Shown in pieces: positions 27,137 through 34,784 of a stretch of DNA of 60,463 bases. The notes under the pieces are model-generated. The model was not told the origin of the DNA and searched no databases. It saw only the letters and a program-made list of their open reading frames with translations. The DNA lies in the NCBI GenBank assembly GCA_910579225.1, contig CAJTTI010000022.1, positions 1 through 60,463 on the forward strand. The letters run 5' to 3'. Numbering within the stretch: position 1 is the first letter of the stretch; every line of letters starts with the position of its first letter. This DNA comes from an uncultured Lachnospiraceae bacterium (GTDB taxonomy: Bacteria > Bacillota > Clostridia > Lachnospirales > Lachnospiraceae). The translations under genes were made by a program, and so were the position numbers.

Positions 27137-27173
27137 ACGGCGCCATATTCATGAAAGAGGAGGTCCTGATCCG

Positions 27174-28121
27174 ATGTCGTTTTCCGGAGAGATCAAAGAA
27201 GAACTTTCCAGCCCTGTTTCCTCAGGCCGTCATTGTCGCCTGGCAGAAACTGCTGCTATTTTAAGCCTATGCGGAAAGATAATCATTACCGAAAATGACC
27301 GTTATTGTGTAAAAATTCAGACGGAAAATCTTCCAGTTGCAAGAAAATACTTTACATTATTGAGAAAAGCATTTAATATTAAAGCGGAAGTAGCTGTCCG
27401 AAAAAGCCGTGAGATGCGTTTCTATTCCGTGGTGGTCAGAAAAGATCAGGAAGCCCGGAGGCTTCTGAAGGAAACGTGCCTGCTGGATAATGATGGGAAC
27501 ATTCAGGAATGTATGTCGTTGGTACATAACCGGCTATTAAAACAGAACTGTTGCAGGCGTGCTTTTATACGGGGAGCATTTCTTGCTGCAGGTTCAGTCA
27601 GTGCTCCGGAGAAATCTTATCATTTTGAGATTGTCAGTTCATCGGAGAAAAAAGCCATACAGCTCCAGGAACTTCTTCTGCAATATGAGATTGACGCCAG
27701 AATTGTGTTGCGGAAAAAATATAATGTGGTCTATGTAAAGGAAGGATCACAGATTGTGGAATTGCTGGGACTTATGGGGGCGTATCTGTCGCTGATGCAG
27801 CTGGAGAATGTACGGATTGTGAAAGAGGTGCGGAATTCTGTGAACCGGAAGGTGAACTGTGAGACTGCAAATCTGAACAAGACAGTTTCGGCAGCAGTTC
27901 GCCAGGTGGAAGACATCCGGTATATCGAAAGCCGCATGGGCCTGTGCGAACTTACTGAAGGTCTGGAGGAGACAGCCAGACTGAGACTTAAGCATCCGGA
28001 TGCCAGTTTGAAGGAACTGGGCGATCTGCTGTCTCCGCGTGTCGGGAAATCCGGTGTGAATCATCGTCTGCGTAAGCTGAGTCTTATTGCAGAACAATTG
28101 CGTAAGGGCGAGGAGGAGTAA
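27174..28121 (+). CDS. whiA: DNA-binding protein WhiA
   Basis: 315-aa protein with an N-terminal LAGLIDADG-homing-endonuclease-like domain and a C-terminal helix-turn-helix (SLKELGDLLSPRVGKSGVNH). In Streptomyces it triggers sporulation division; in Bacillus it affects division and chromosome segregation. The start is ATG 27174, giving MSFSGEIKEEL, with GAGGAGG upstream; the frame is open earlier but overlaps rapZ. The order rapZ-whiA-crh matches Bacillus yvcJ-yvcK-whiA-crh without yvcK. Confidence 0.94.
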   Translation: MSFSGEIKEELSSPVSSGRHCRLAETAAILSLCGKIIITENDRYCVKIQTENLPVARKYFTLLRKAFNIKAEVAVRKSREMRFYSVVVRKDQEARRLLKETCLLDNDGNIQECMSLVHNRLLKQNCCRRAFIRGAFLAAGSVSAPEKSYHFEIVSSSEKKAIQLQELLLQYEIDARIVLRKKYNVVYVKEGSQIVELLGLMGAYLSLMQLENVRIVKEVRNSVNRKVNCETANLNKTVSAAVRQVEDIRYIESRMGLCELTEGLEETARLRLKHPDASLKELGDLLSPRVGKSGVNHRLRKLSLIAEQLRKGEEE

Positions 28122-28122
28122 C

Positions 28123-28389
28123 ATGATTAAAAAACCAATCACCATTCAGATTGCTGATGGACTGGAAGCCAGACCTACAGCACTATTAGTTCAAGTGGCA
28201 AGTCAGTACGACAGCAGGATATATGTGGAGATCGGGGACAAAAAGGTCAATGCAAAGAGCATTATGGGAATGATGACGCTTGGATTGTCTGCCGGAGAGT
28301 CCGTGGTGGTATCTGCGGAAGGCAATGATGAGGCAGATGCAATTGAAAATATTGAAAAGTACCTGAGCAGCAATAGCCGGCAGGAATAA
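28123..28389 (+). CDS. crh: HPr-like catabolite-repression protein Crh
   Basis: 88-aa HPr-fold protein. The position of the PTS phosphoryl-carrying histidine is Glu15 (DGLEARPTA), so it cannot carry PTS phosphate. The regulatory serine is intact: Ser46 in VNAKSIMG. This is the pattern of Bacillus Crh (Gln15, Ser46), which HPr kinase phosphorylates so that it acts as co-repressor with CcpA. The position directly after whiA matches the Bacillus crh locus. ATG 28123 is preceded by GAGGAG, 1 nt after the whiA stop, so the two are coupled. Confidence 0.88.
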   Translation: MIKKPITIQIADGLEARPTALLVQVASQYDSRIYVEIGDKKVNAKSIMGMMTLGLSAGESVVVSAEGNDEADAIENIEKYLSSNSRQE

Positions 28390-28418
28390 TACAGGACAGC
28401 AAAATGACAGGATAGATG

Positions 28419-28450
28419 AGCGGAGGTTTCCACAGAACCTCCGCTTTGTT
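28419..28450 (+). terminator. Terminator after crh
   Basis: AGCGGAGGTT (28419-28428) and AACCTCCGCT (28436-28445) form a 10-bp stem with a 7-nt loop, followed by the short T-rich tract TTGTT. It overlaps the leader of the next gene, so some read-through is likely. Confidence 0.75.
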
Positions 28451-28472
28451 ACATAACAACGGAGGGTATGGG

Positions 28473-29234
28473 ATGGAAGCTTATACAGGCTTTGCAAAAG
28501 TGTATGATCTGTTTATGGAAGATGTACCTTATGTCGAATGGAGCCGACGATTGGTGCAGATTCTGTCGGATTCTGGTATCAGAGACGGACTGGTTCTGGA
28601 TCTGGGGTGCGGAACAGGGGTGATGACAGAACTTCTGTCGGAGGCGGGATATGATATGATCGGCATTGATCAGTCGGAAGAGATGCTGGGGGTGGCTATG
28701 GAGAGGAAAGAGCGGTCCGGCCGTGAGATCCTCTATCTGCGTCAGGATATGCGGGAGTTTGAACTGTACGGGACTGTCCGGGCGATTGTCAGTGTGTGTG
28801 ACGCCATGAATTATATTCTGGAGGAAGAAGAGTTTCTGCATGTGTTGACGCTGGCGGCGCGCAATTATCTGGATTATGGAGGACTTTTCATATTTGACCT
28901 GAACACGGAGTATAAATACCGGGAGCTTCTGGGAGAACAGACGATTGCGGAAAACAGAGAAGAAGGAAGTTTTATCTGGGAAAACAATTATGATGAGGAA
29001 GAGAAGATCAACGAATACAATCTGACACTTTTCATACGGGAAGAATCGGGGTATTATAGAAAATATGAGGAGAGCCATTATCAGAGAGCCTATCCGCTTC
29101 ATATGGTGCAGAAACTGGTGGAACAATCAGGGTTGCAGCTTCTTGAGATCTGCAATGCGTATACAGGGGATCCTGCCAGGGAGGATTCTGAACGGTTTTG
29201 CGTGATCTGCAGGCGGGAGTTTCCAAAAAGATAA
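28473..29234 (+). CDS. Class I SAM-dependent methyltransferase (253 aa)
   Basis: Start ATG 28473 has GGAGG (28461-28465) 7 nt upstream. Motif I of the Rossmann fold is VLDLGCGTGVMTELL near residue 40, followed by the acidic end of beta 2 (MIGIDQSEEML) and QDMREFEL. The rest fits the Methyltransf_25/YodH-like group often found next to hslO in Clostridia. The substrate cannot be told from the sequence. It may be read with hslO-nadE (44 nt gap). Confidence 0.85.
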   Translation: MEAYTGFAKVYDLFMEDVPYVEWSRRLVQILSDSGIRDGLVLDLGCGTGVMTELLSEAGYDMIGIDQSEEMLGVAMERKERSGREILYLRQDMREFELYGTVRAIVSVCDAMNYILEEEEFLHVLTLAARNYLDYGGLFIFDLNTEYKYRELLGEQTIAENREEGSFIWENNYDEEEKINEYNLTLFIREESGYYRKYEESHYQRAYPLHMVQKLVEQSGLQLLEICNAYTGDPAREDSERFCVICRREFPKR

Positions 29235-29278
29235 AAAGGGATACTGGATTCTCATAACAAGGATAAAGGAGACTGAAA

Positions 29279-30163
29279 ATGGGAGACTATATTGTAAGAG
29301 CTACTGCTGCAAAAGGGCAGATTCGCGCATTTGCCATCACTTCCAGAGAAATCGTGGAGACGGCCCGGGTAAAACACAATACCAGCCCGGTGGTGACAGC
29401 GGCGCTTGGACGGCTTCTGACTGCGGGAGCTATGATGGGTGTTATGATGAAAGGGGACAAAGATCTGCTGACGCTTCAGATCAAATGCAGCGGCCCGGTA
29501 AAAGGATTGACGGTGACTGCAGATTCCGGAGGAAATGTCAAAGGATTTGCCGACGTGCCGAATGTTATGCTGCCTCCCAATGAAAAAGGAAAACTGAACG
29601 TAGGTGGTGCACTGGATCTGGGAGTACTTAGCGTAATCAAGGATCTGGGGATGAAAGAACCTTATGTGGGACAGACAGAATTAAAGACCGGAGAGATTGG
29701 TGATGATCTGACGTATTATTTTGCCAGTTCTGAGCAGATTCCTTCGTCCGTGGGACTGGGAGTCCTGATGGAGCGGAATAATACTGTGAAGCAGGCGGGA
29801 GGATTTATCATTCAGCTGATGCCTTTTGCATCGGAAGAGGTGATTGCAGGATTGGAACAGAAGCTGGCAGCCATGGAATCCGTGACGGACTGCCTGGACA
29901 GAGGATATACGCCGGAACAGCTTCTGAAGGAACTGCTTGGGGACTTCGGAGTGGAATTTCTGGAACGAACAGAGGCAGTGTTCTCTTGTAACTGCAGCAA
30001 GGAGCGGGTGGAGAAAGCAATTGTCAGTCTTGGGAGAAAAGATTTGAATGAGATGGTGCAGGAGGGAAAACCCATAGAGGTAAAATGCCATTTTTGTAAT
30101 ACGGTATATGAGTTTACAACAGAGGATTTAAAGAGAATTATCAAAAGGAGCAAACAGGGATGA
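29279..30163 (+). CDS. hslO: Redox-regulated chaperone Hsp33
   Basis: 294-aa cytosolic holdase activated by oxidation and heat. The C-terminal zinc switch is intact: CNC near residue 237 and CHFC near residue 270, the CXC...CXXC pattern. The N-terminal domain carries RATAAKGQIRAFAI, GRLLTAGAMMGVMMKG and IQLMPFA. AAAGGAG precedes ATG 29279. The stop overlaps the start of nadE (ATGA), so the two are translationally coupled, tying oxidative-stress protection to NAD synthesis. Confidence 0.96.
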   Translation: MGDYIVRATAAKGQIRAFAITSREIVETARVKHNTSPVVTAALGRLLTAGAMMGVMMKGDKDLLTLQIKCSGPVKGLTVTADSGGNVKGFADVPNVMLPPNEKGKLNVGGALDLGVLSVIKDLGMKEPYVGQTELKTGEIGDDLTYYFASSEQIPSSVGLGVLMERNNTVKQAGGFIIQLMPFASEEVIAGLEQKLAAMESVTDCLDRGYTPEQLLKELLGDFGVEFLERTEAVFSCNCSKERVEKAIVSLGRKDLNEMVQEGKPIEVKCHFCNTVYEFTTEDLKRIIKRSKQG

Positions 30164-32076
30164 GTTATGGATTTGTAAAGACGGCGGCACTGGCGCCGAA
30201 GATCAAAGTAGCAGATACCGGATACAATGCAAAGGAGATTATCCGACTGATGAAGGAAGCCTGGGAAAAAGGAGCCAGGCTCCTGGTCTTTCCGGAGCTG
30301 TGTATTACTGGTTATACTTGTGGAGAGCTGTTTTTGCAGGAACTTTTACTGAGGAAGGCCAACCTGGCGCTTACAGAGATTGTGGAGGCCAGCGAGGGTA
30401 TGGACGGCTTGTTTTTTGTGGGTCTCCCGTTTGAAGTCCGGGGCAAGCTTTATAATACGGCGGCGGCTTTTTCCGACGGAAGGCTTCTGGGACTGATTCC
30501 GAAGACCAGTATCCCCAATTACAGCGAATTTTATGAGGCGAGACATTTTACAAAAGCGCCGGAAGAGTATACATTTATTGACTGGCAGGGATGTAAGATT
30601 CCTTTTGGTACCAATTTGCTTTTTGCATGCAGACATATGCCGGGGCTCATGGTGGCGGCTGAGATCTGCGAAGATGTATGGTCTCTGGAGCCGCCCAGTG
30701 TTCGCCACGCACAGAATGGAGCAACTGTGATTGTAAATCTGTCAGCCAGTGACGAAATCACAGGCAAGGAGTCCTACAGAAGAGATTTGCTGCGTGTTCA
30801 GTCCGGGAGACTGGTATGCGGCTATATCTATGCAAGCGCAGGGGAGGGCGAATCCTCCACGGATCTGGTATTTGGCGGACATCATTTGATTTGCGAGAAT
30901 GGGACGCTTTTGAGTGAATCCAGGAGATTTCAGAATGAGACCATCTACGGGGACCTGGACGTAGAGCGGCTGACTGGAGAGCGCAGACGTATCTCAACCT
31001 TCGAAGTATCGGCTGAAGCACCGGATTATGCGGTGATTCCCTATGCGATGAAACTTCAGGAAACTTCGCTGGAACGGAAGATTGAAAAGGCGCCATTTGT
31101 CCCGGGACAGAAAGAGGAGCGGGAAAGGCGCTGTGAGGAGATTTTCTCTATTCAGGCCATGGGGCTTAAAAAACGGATGGAACATACAAACTGCCGGAGT
31201 GTTGTGATCGGAATCTCCGGGGGTCTGGACTCAACGCTGGCACTTCTGGTGGTGTCAAAAGCTGCAGATTTGCTGGGACTTTCCAGAAGCTGTATTTGTG
31301 CAGTGACCATGCCCTGCTTTGGAACAACGGACCGGACTTATCAGAATGCCTGCGAACTGACCAGGAGGCTCGGAGCCAGTCTTCAGGAGGTCGATATTAA
31401 GAAATCAGTGACTGCTCATTTCCAGGACATTGGACATGATATGGAAGTGCATGATGTGACCTATGAGAATTCCCAGGCACGGGAGCGCACCCAGGTATTG
31501 ATGGATATTGCGAATCAGACCGGCGGCATGGTGGTGGGAACCGGCGATATGTCGGAGCTGGCGCTGGGCTGGGCTACCTATAATGGGGATCATATGTCCA
31601 TGTACGGGGTGAACGCCTCCGTTCCGAAGACGCTGGTACGGCATCTGGTCCGGTATTATGCAGATATCTGCGGAGACGGGAAGCTGTCTGCAGTGCTGTA
31701 TGATATTCTGGACACGCCGGTGAGTCCGGAGCTTCTTCCGCCCAAAGACGGGGTGATTGCCCAGAAGACCGAAGATCTGGTGGGACCTTACGAACTTCAT
31801 GATTTTTATCTGTATTATATGCTTCGATTCGGATTTGCGCCGGATAAGATCTATTATCTGGCACAAAAGGCATTTGCCGGAGAATACGAGGATGCAGTGA
31901 TTCTAAAGTGGCTGAAAACTTTCTATCGAAGATTTTTCTCACAGCAGTTTAAACGTTCCTGTCTGCCAGACGGACCAAAGGTAGGGTCTGTGGCAGTATC
32001 TCCGAGAGGAGATCTCCGCATGCCCAGCGATGCCAGCGCTGCTCTGTGGCTGGACTGTCTGGAAAATCTTGTATAA
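30160..32076 (+). CDS. nadE: Glutamine-dependent NAD+ synthetase
   Basis: 638-aa two-domain enzyme that turns deamido-NAD into NAD+ using glutamine and ATP. The N-terminal nitrilase-type glutaminase domain has VFPELCITGYTCGELF (Glu), PKTSIPNYSEFYE (Lys) and the nucleophile Cys in AAEICEDVW near residue 169. The C-terminal synthetase domain has the PP-loop GISGGLDSTLAL near residue 353 and GTGDMSELALGWATYNGDH. Length and layout fit the long bacterial form. ATG 30160 overlaps the hslO stop. Confidence 0.96.
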   Translation: MSYGFVKTAALAPKIKVADTGYNAKEIIRLMKEAWEKGARLLVFPELCITGYTCGELFLQELLLRKANLALTEIVEASEGMDGLFFVGLPFEVRGKLYNTAAAFSDGRLLGLIPKTSIPNYSEFYEARHFTKAPEEYTFIDWQGCKIPFGTNLLFACRHMPGLMVAAEICEDVWSLEPPSVRHAQNGATVIVNLSASDEITGKESYRRDLLRVQSGRLVCGYIYASAGEGESSTDLVFGGHHLICENGTLLSESRRFQNETIYGDLDVERLTGERRRISTFEVSAEAPDYAVIPYAMKLQETSLERKIEKAPFVPGQKEERERRCEEIFSIQAMGLKKRMEHTNCRSVVIGISGGLDSTLALLVVSKAADLLGLSRSCICAVTMPCFGTTDRTYQNACELTRRLGASLQEVDIKKSVTAHFQDIGHDMEVHDVTYENSQARERTQVLMDIANQTGGMVVGTGDMSELALGWATYNGDHMSMYGVNASVPKTLVRHLVRYYADICGDGKLSAVLYDILDTPVSPELLPPKDGVIAQKTEDLVGPYELHDFYLYYMLRFGFAPDKIYYLAQKAFAGEYEDAVILKWLKTFYRRFFSQQFKRSCLPDGPKVGSVAVSPRGDLRMPSDASAALWLDCLENLV

Positions 32077-32112
32077 GCGGGGGACAAACCGGGCAAAATA
32101 AATGAATGAATG

Positions 32113-32162
32113 AAGACCTTATTCATATATTATAGAAATAATAATCGAAATGAGGTCTTTTT
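32113..32162 (+). promoter_or_regulatory. Leader hairpin overlapping the ribosome-binding site of the SleC-like gene
   Basis: AAGACCTTATT (32113-32123) pairs with AATGAGGTCTT (32149-32159) as 11 bp with one G-U pair, around a 25-nt AT-rich loop, followed by TTTTT and directly by ATG 32163. The only Shine-Dalgarno candidate (GAGG) lies inside the 3' arm. It could be an intrinsic terminator of hslO-nadE, a structure hiding the start site, or both. Confidence 0.65.
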
Positions 32163-33428
32163 ATGCCAGAAAATGAATTTGAAAATACTCCACGTCTTCC
32201 GTCGGAAGAGGGACGGCTTCAGGTGCGTCTGGTTGAAAGACGGACCATGAGGCCGGTGGCCGGCGCCAGGATTGAGATTTCATATGAGGGAGATCCGGAC
32301 AGTGAGATCAGACAATATACAACGGATGAATCCGGAATGACAGAGCTCATTCCCCTGCCCGCTCCTGCGGAAATCTACAGTACACAGTATTCAGAGGAAC
32401 AGCCTTATGCAGAGTATACCATTCGTGCCAGTGCGGACGGCTATGAAGATGTGGAAGTGGCAGGTACGGAGATCCTTCCGGATGTTCTTGCAATCCAGGA
32501 AATCCGCATGCCGGAAGCCAGTAGAGATGAGGAATTTGAACGGATTGTCATAGGTCCCCATACATTGTTTGGCACGTTTCCGCCGAAAATTGCGGAAGAA
32601 GAGATCAAACCGACCACAGAGACCGGAGAGATTGTCTTAAGCCGGGTGGTGATCCCGGAATACGTGATCGTGCATGACGGTGTTCCCACGGATACCAGCG
32701 CACAGAACTATTGGGTCCGCTTCAAAGATTATATTAAAAATGTGGCCTCCAGTGAGATCTATGCCACCTGGACGGATGCAGCGATCCGGGCCAATGTACT
32801 GGCAATTATGTCTTTCGTATTAAATCGTGTGTATACGGAATGGTATAGAAACAAAGGATTTGATTTTACGATTACCACTTCCACTGCTTTCGACCAGAAA
32901 TGGATCTATGGCAGAAACATCTTCCAGAGTATTTCAGATGTGGTAGATGAAATGTATGGAAATTACCTGTCCAGGCCGAATGTGAAACAGCCGATCCTGA
33001 CTCAGTACTGTGACGGGAGAAGAGTCACCTGCCCCAACTGGATGAGCCAGTGGGGAGCTCAAAGCCTTGGAGAACAGGGGTACTCTGCCATAGAGATTCT
33101 TCGATATTACTATGGCGACAGTATTTATATCAATACGGCAGTGGAAATATCAGGAGTTCCGTCTTCCTGGCCGGGGTATGAGCTGGCAGAAGGGGCCAGG
33201 GGCGCGAAAGTACAGCAGATGCAGGAGCAGTTGAATGTAATCGCAGGTGCTTATCCGGCTCTTCCCAGGATAGCAGCAGATGGCATCTACGGTCCTGCAA
33301 CAAAAGCGGCTGTAGAGAAATTTCAGGCAATTTTCGGCCTTCCCGTGACTGGGGTTGTGAACTACCAGACATGGTATAAGATATCGGAAATCTATGTGGG
33401 AGTGTCCAGAATTGCAGAATTAAGTTAA
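32163..33428 (+). CDS. SleC-like spore cortex-lytic / peptidoglycan-binding protein (421 aa)
   Basis: Residues about 18-115 look like a carboxypeptidase-regulatory-type beta domain (LQVRLVERRTMRPVAGARIEI). About 160-335 is a SpoIID/LytB-like region (IRANVLAIMSFVLNRVYTEW; YCDGRRVTCPNWMSQWGAQS). About 345-410 is a PG_binding_1 domain (LAEGARGAKVQQMQEQLN ... AADGIYGPATKAAVEKFQ). This order and length fit clostridial SleC, which is made during sporulation as an inactive precursor and degrades spore cortex on germination. There is no classical signal peptide. The catalytic site of SleC is not something I can point to confidently here. Expression probably depends on sporulation, but the start region is covered by a hairpin. 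Confidence 0.75.
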   Translation: MPENEFENTPRLPSEEGRLQVRLVERRTMRPVAGARIEISYEGDPDSEIRQYTTDESGMTELIPLPAPAEIYSTQYSEEQPYAEYTIRASADGYEDVEVAGTEILPDVLAIQEIRMPEASRDEEFERIVIGPHTLFGTFPPKIAEEEIKPTTETGEIVLSRVVIPEYVIVHDGVPTDTSAQNYWVRFKDYIKNVASSEIYATWTDAAIRANVLAIMSFVLNRVYTEWYRNKGFDFTITTSTAFDQKWIYGRNIFQSISDVVDEMYGNYLSRPNVKQPILTQYCDGRRVTCPNWMSQWGAQSLGEQGYSAIEILRYYYGDSIYINTAVEISGVPSSWPGYELAEGARGAKVQQMQEQLNVIAGAYPALPRIAADGIYGPATKAAVEKFQAIFGLPVTGVVNYQTWYKISEIYVGVSRIAELS

Positions 33429-33459
33429 ATAAAGTCTTTTCTTTTTCCAGATTATTGGG

Positions 33460-33504
33460 TATAATGTAACATGTGGAAAGTATGTCAATACTTTCCACAT
33501 GTTA
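33460..33504 (+). promoter_or_regulatory. Possible -10 box and 17-bp palindrome upstream of mreB
   Basis: TATAAT at 33460-33465 (the -35 match is poor) is followed directly by a perfect inverted repeat: 33467-33483 pairs with 33488-33504 over 17 bp with a 4-nt loop (GTCA). A transcript starting at the expected distance would begin inside the palindrome. It may act as a DNA operator or an RNA hairpin. A second small hairpin, GAAAATGC-AGA-GCATTTTC, is at 33511-33529. Confidence 0.55.
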
Positions 33505-33589
33505 ACGACGGAAAATGCAGAGCATTTTCTGGAGTCAGTGCGATGATAAGTATGTCAATACTTTCCACATGTTAACGACGGAAAATGCA
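33478..33589 (+). repeat. 42-nt perfect direct repeat in the mreB leader
   Basis: Bases 33478-33519 recur exactly at 33548-33589, starting AAGTATGTCAATACTTTCC and including CACATGTTAACGACGG. Copy 1 completes the palindrome with the sequence before it; copy 2 lacks that left arm and so cannot form the hairpin. The two copies are 70 nt apart. The remaining leader up to 33665 holds the mreB ribosome-binding site only. Confidence 0.9.
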
Positions 33590-33665
33590 AGTTCCACATA
33601 CCATTTGAGAATGAAACGATGTGCATAGTTTTAAATAGACAGAAGGAACGAAAGGAGAACATATT

Positions 33666-34673
33666 ATGGCGGGAATTGATGTTGGGATTGACTTGGGTAC
33701 AGCCAGCATTCTTGTATATATTAAAGGTAAAGGGGTAGTGTTGAAGGAGCCGTCTGTGGTGGCTTTTGACAGAGATACAAGCAAGATCAAGGCAATTGGC
33801 GAGGAGGCGCGTCTGATGCTTGGACGTACGCCGGGCAATATTGTGGCGGTTCGCCCGCTGAGGCAGGGAGTAATCTCAGACTATACGGTTACAGAGAAGA
33901 TGTTGCATTTCTTTATACGGAAGGCAATTGGCAAGAAGACATTTCGCAAGCCGAAGATTGCGGTCTGCGTGCCGAGCGGTGTTACAGAGGTAGAGAAGAA
34001 AGCCGTGGAAGATGCCACATATCAGGCAGGGGCAAGAGAGGTATATATTATTGAAGAACCTATAGCGGCAGCAATCGGAGCGGGGATTGACATCTCTAGG
34101 CCCTGCGGCAATATGATCGTGGATATTGGGGGAGGGACTACAGATATTGCAGTCATCTCTTTGAACGGTACAGTTGTCAGCACTTCTGTGAAGATTGCAG
34201 GGGATGATTTTGATGAGGCAATTGTTCGTTATATGCGTAAGAAACATAATCTTCTGATTGGAGAAAGGACCGCAGAAGATATCAAGATAAAAGTAGGAAG
34301 CTGTTTCCCGAGGGCAGAAGTGGACAGCATTGATGTGAGGGGACGTAATCTGGTTACCGGTCTTCCAAAGACCGTGACAGTGACTTCGGAGGAGACAGAA
34401 GAAGCACTCAGAGAATCTACGGCACAGATTGTGGAAGCAGTACACAGCGTGCTGGAGCGTACGCCTCCGGAGTTGACGGCTGATATTGCAGACAGGGGAA
34501 TTGTGCTGACTGGAGGGGGAGCGTTGCTTCGTGGTCTGGAAGAGCTTCTGGAGTCTAAGACAGGGATCAACACAATGACGGCAGAGGATCCTATGAAATG
34601 TGTGGCGATCGGTACCGGGAAGTATGTGGAAGCCCTGTCCGGCAATTACTATGATGCGGAGAGCAGGAAATAG
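33666..34673 (+). CDS. MreB/Mbl-family rod-shape actin homologue (335 aa)
   Basis: Bacterial actin that forms membrane-associated filaments guiding lateral wall synthesis. The phosphate 1 loop is DVGIDLGTASILVYI near the N-terminus, the phosphate 2 loop is IVDIGGGTTDIAVISL near residue 155, and LTGGGALLRGLEELL near 277 is the adenosine loop. Length is normal. AAAGGAG precedes ATG 33666. It stands alone, not with mreCD, as Mbl or MreBH usually do. Which paralogue it is cannot be settled without comparison. A terminator follows. Confidence 0.93.
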   Translation: MAGIDVGIDLGTASILVYIKGKGVVLKEPSVVAFDRDTSKIKAIGEEARLMLGRTPGNIVAVRPLRQGVISDYTVTEKMLHFFIRKAIGKKTFRKPKIAVCVPSGVTEVEKKAVEDATYQAGAREVYIIEEPIAAAIGAGIDISRPCGNMIVDIGGGTTDIAVISLNGTVVSTSVKIAGDDFDEAIVRYMRKKHNLLIGERTAEDIKIKVGSCFPRAEVDSIDVRGRNLVTGLPKTVTVTSEETEEALRESTAQIVEAVHSVLERTPPELTADIADRGIVLTGGGALLRGLEELLESKTGINTMTAEDPMKCVAIGTGKYVEALSGNYYDAESRK

Positions 34674-34700
34674 TGCACATGCTCATTTGACGGGGGACAG

Positions 34701-34729
34701 GCTGCTGCGTTTTTTGCGGCAGCTTTTTT
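34701..34729 (+). terminator. Intrinsic terminator after mreB-like gene
   Basis: GCTGCTGC (34701-34708) pairs with GCGGCAGC (34716-34723), 8 bp with one G-U pair, loop GTTTTTT, then six T. Confidence 0.9.
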
Positions 34730-34784
34730 AATCTCATGAAATATGCAGACATATGTCATCTATTGTAGAAACAGGGAGAAGCCG

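Noticed and set aside
33478..33589. CRISPR-like direct repeat
   Set aside because: Only two copies, 42 nt each, no further spacers and no cas gene; half of it forms a palindrome with adjacent sequence.
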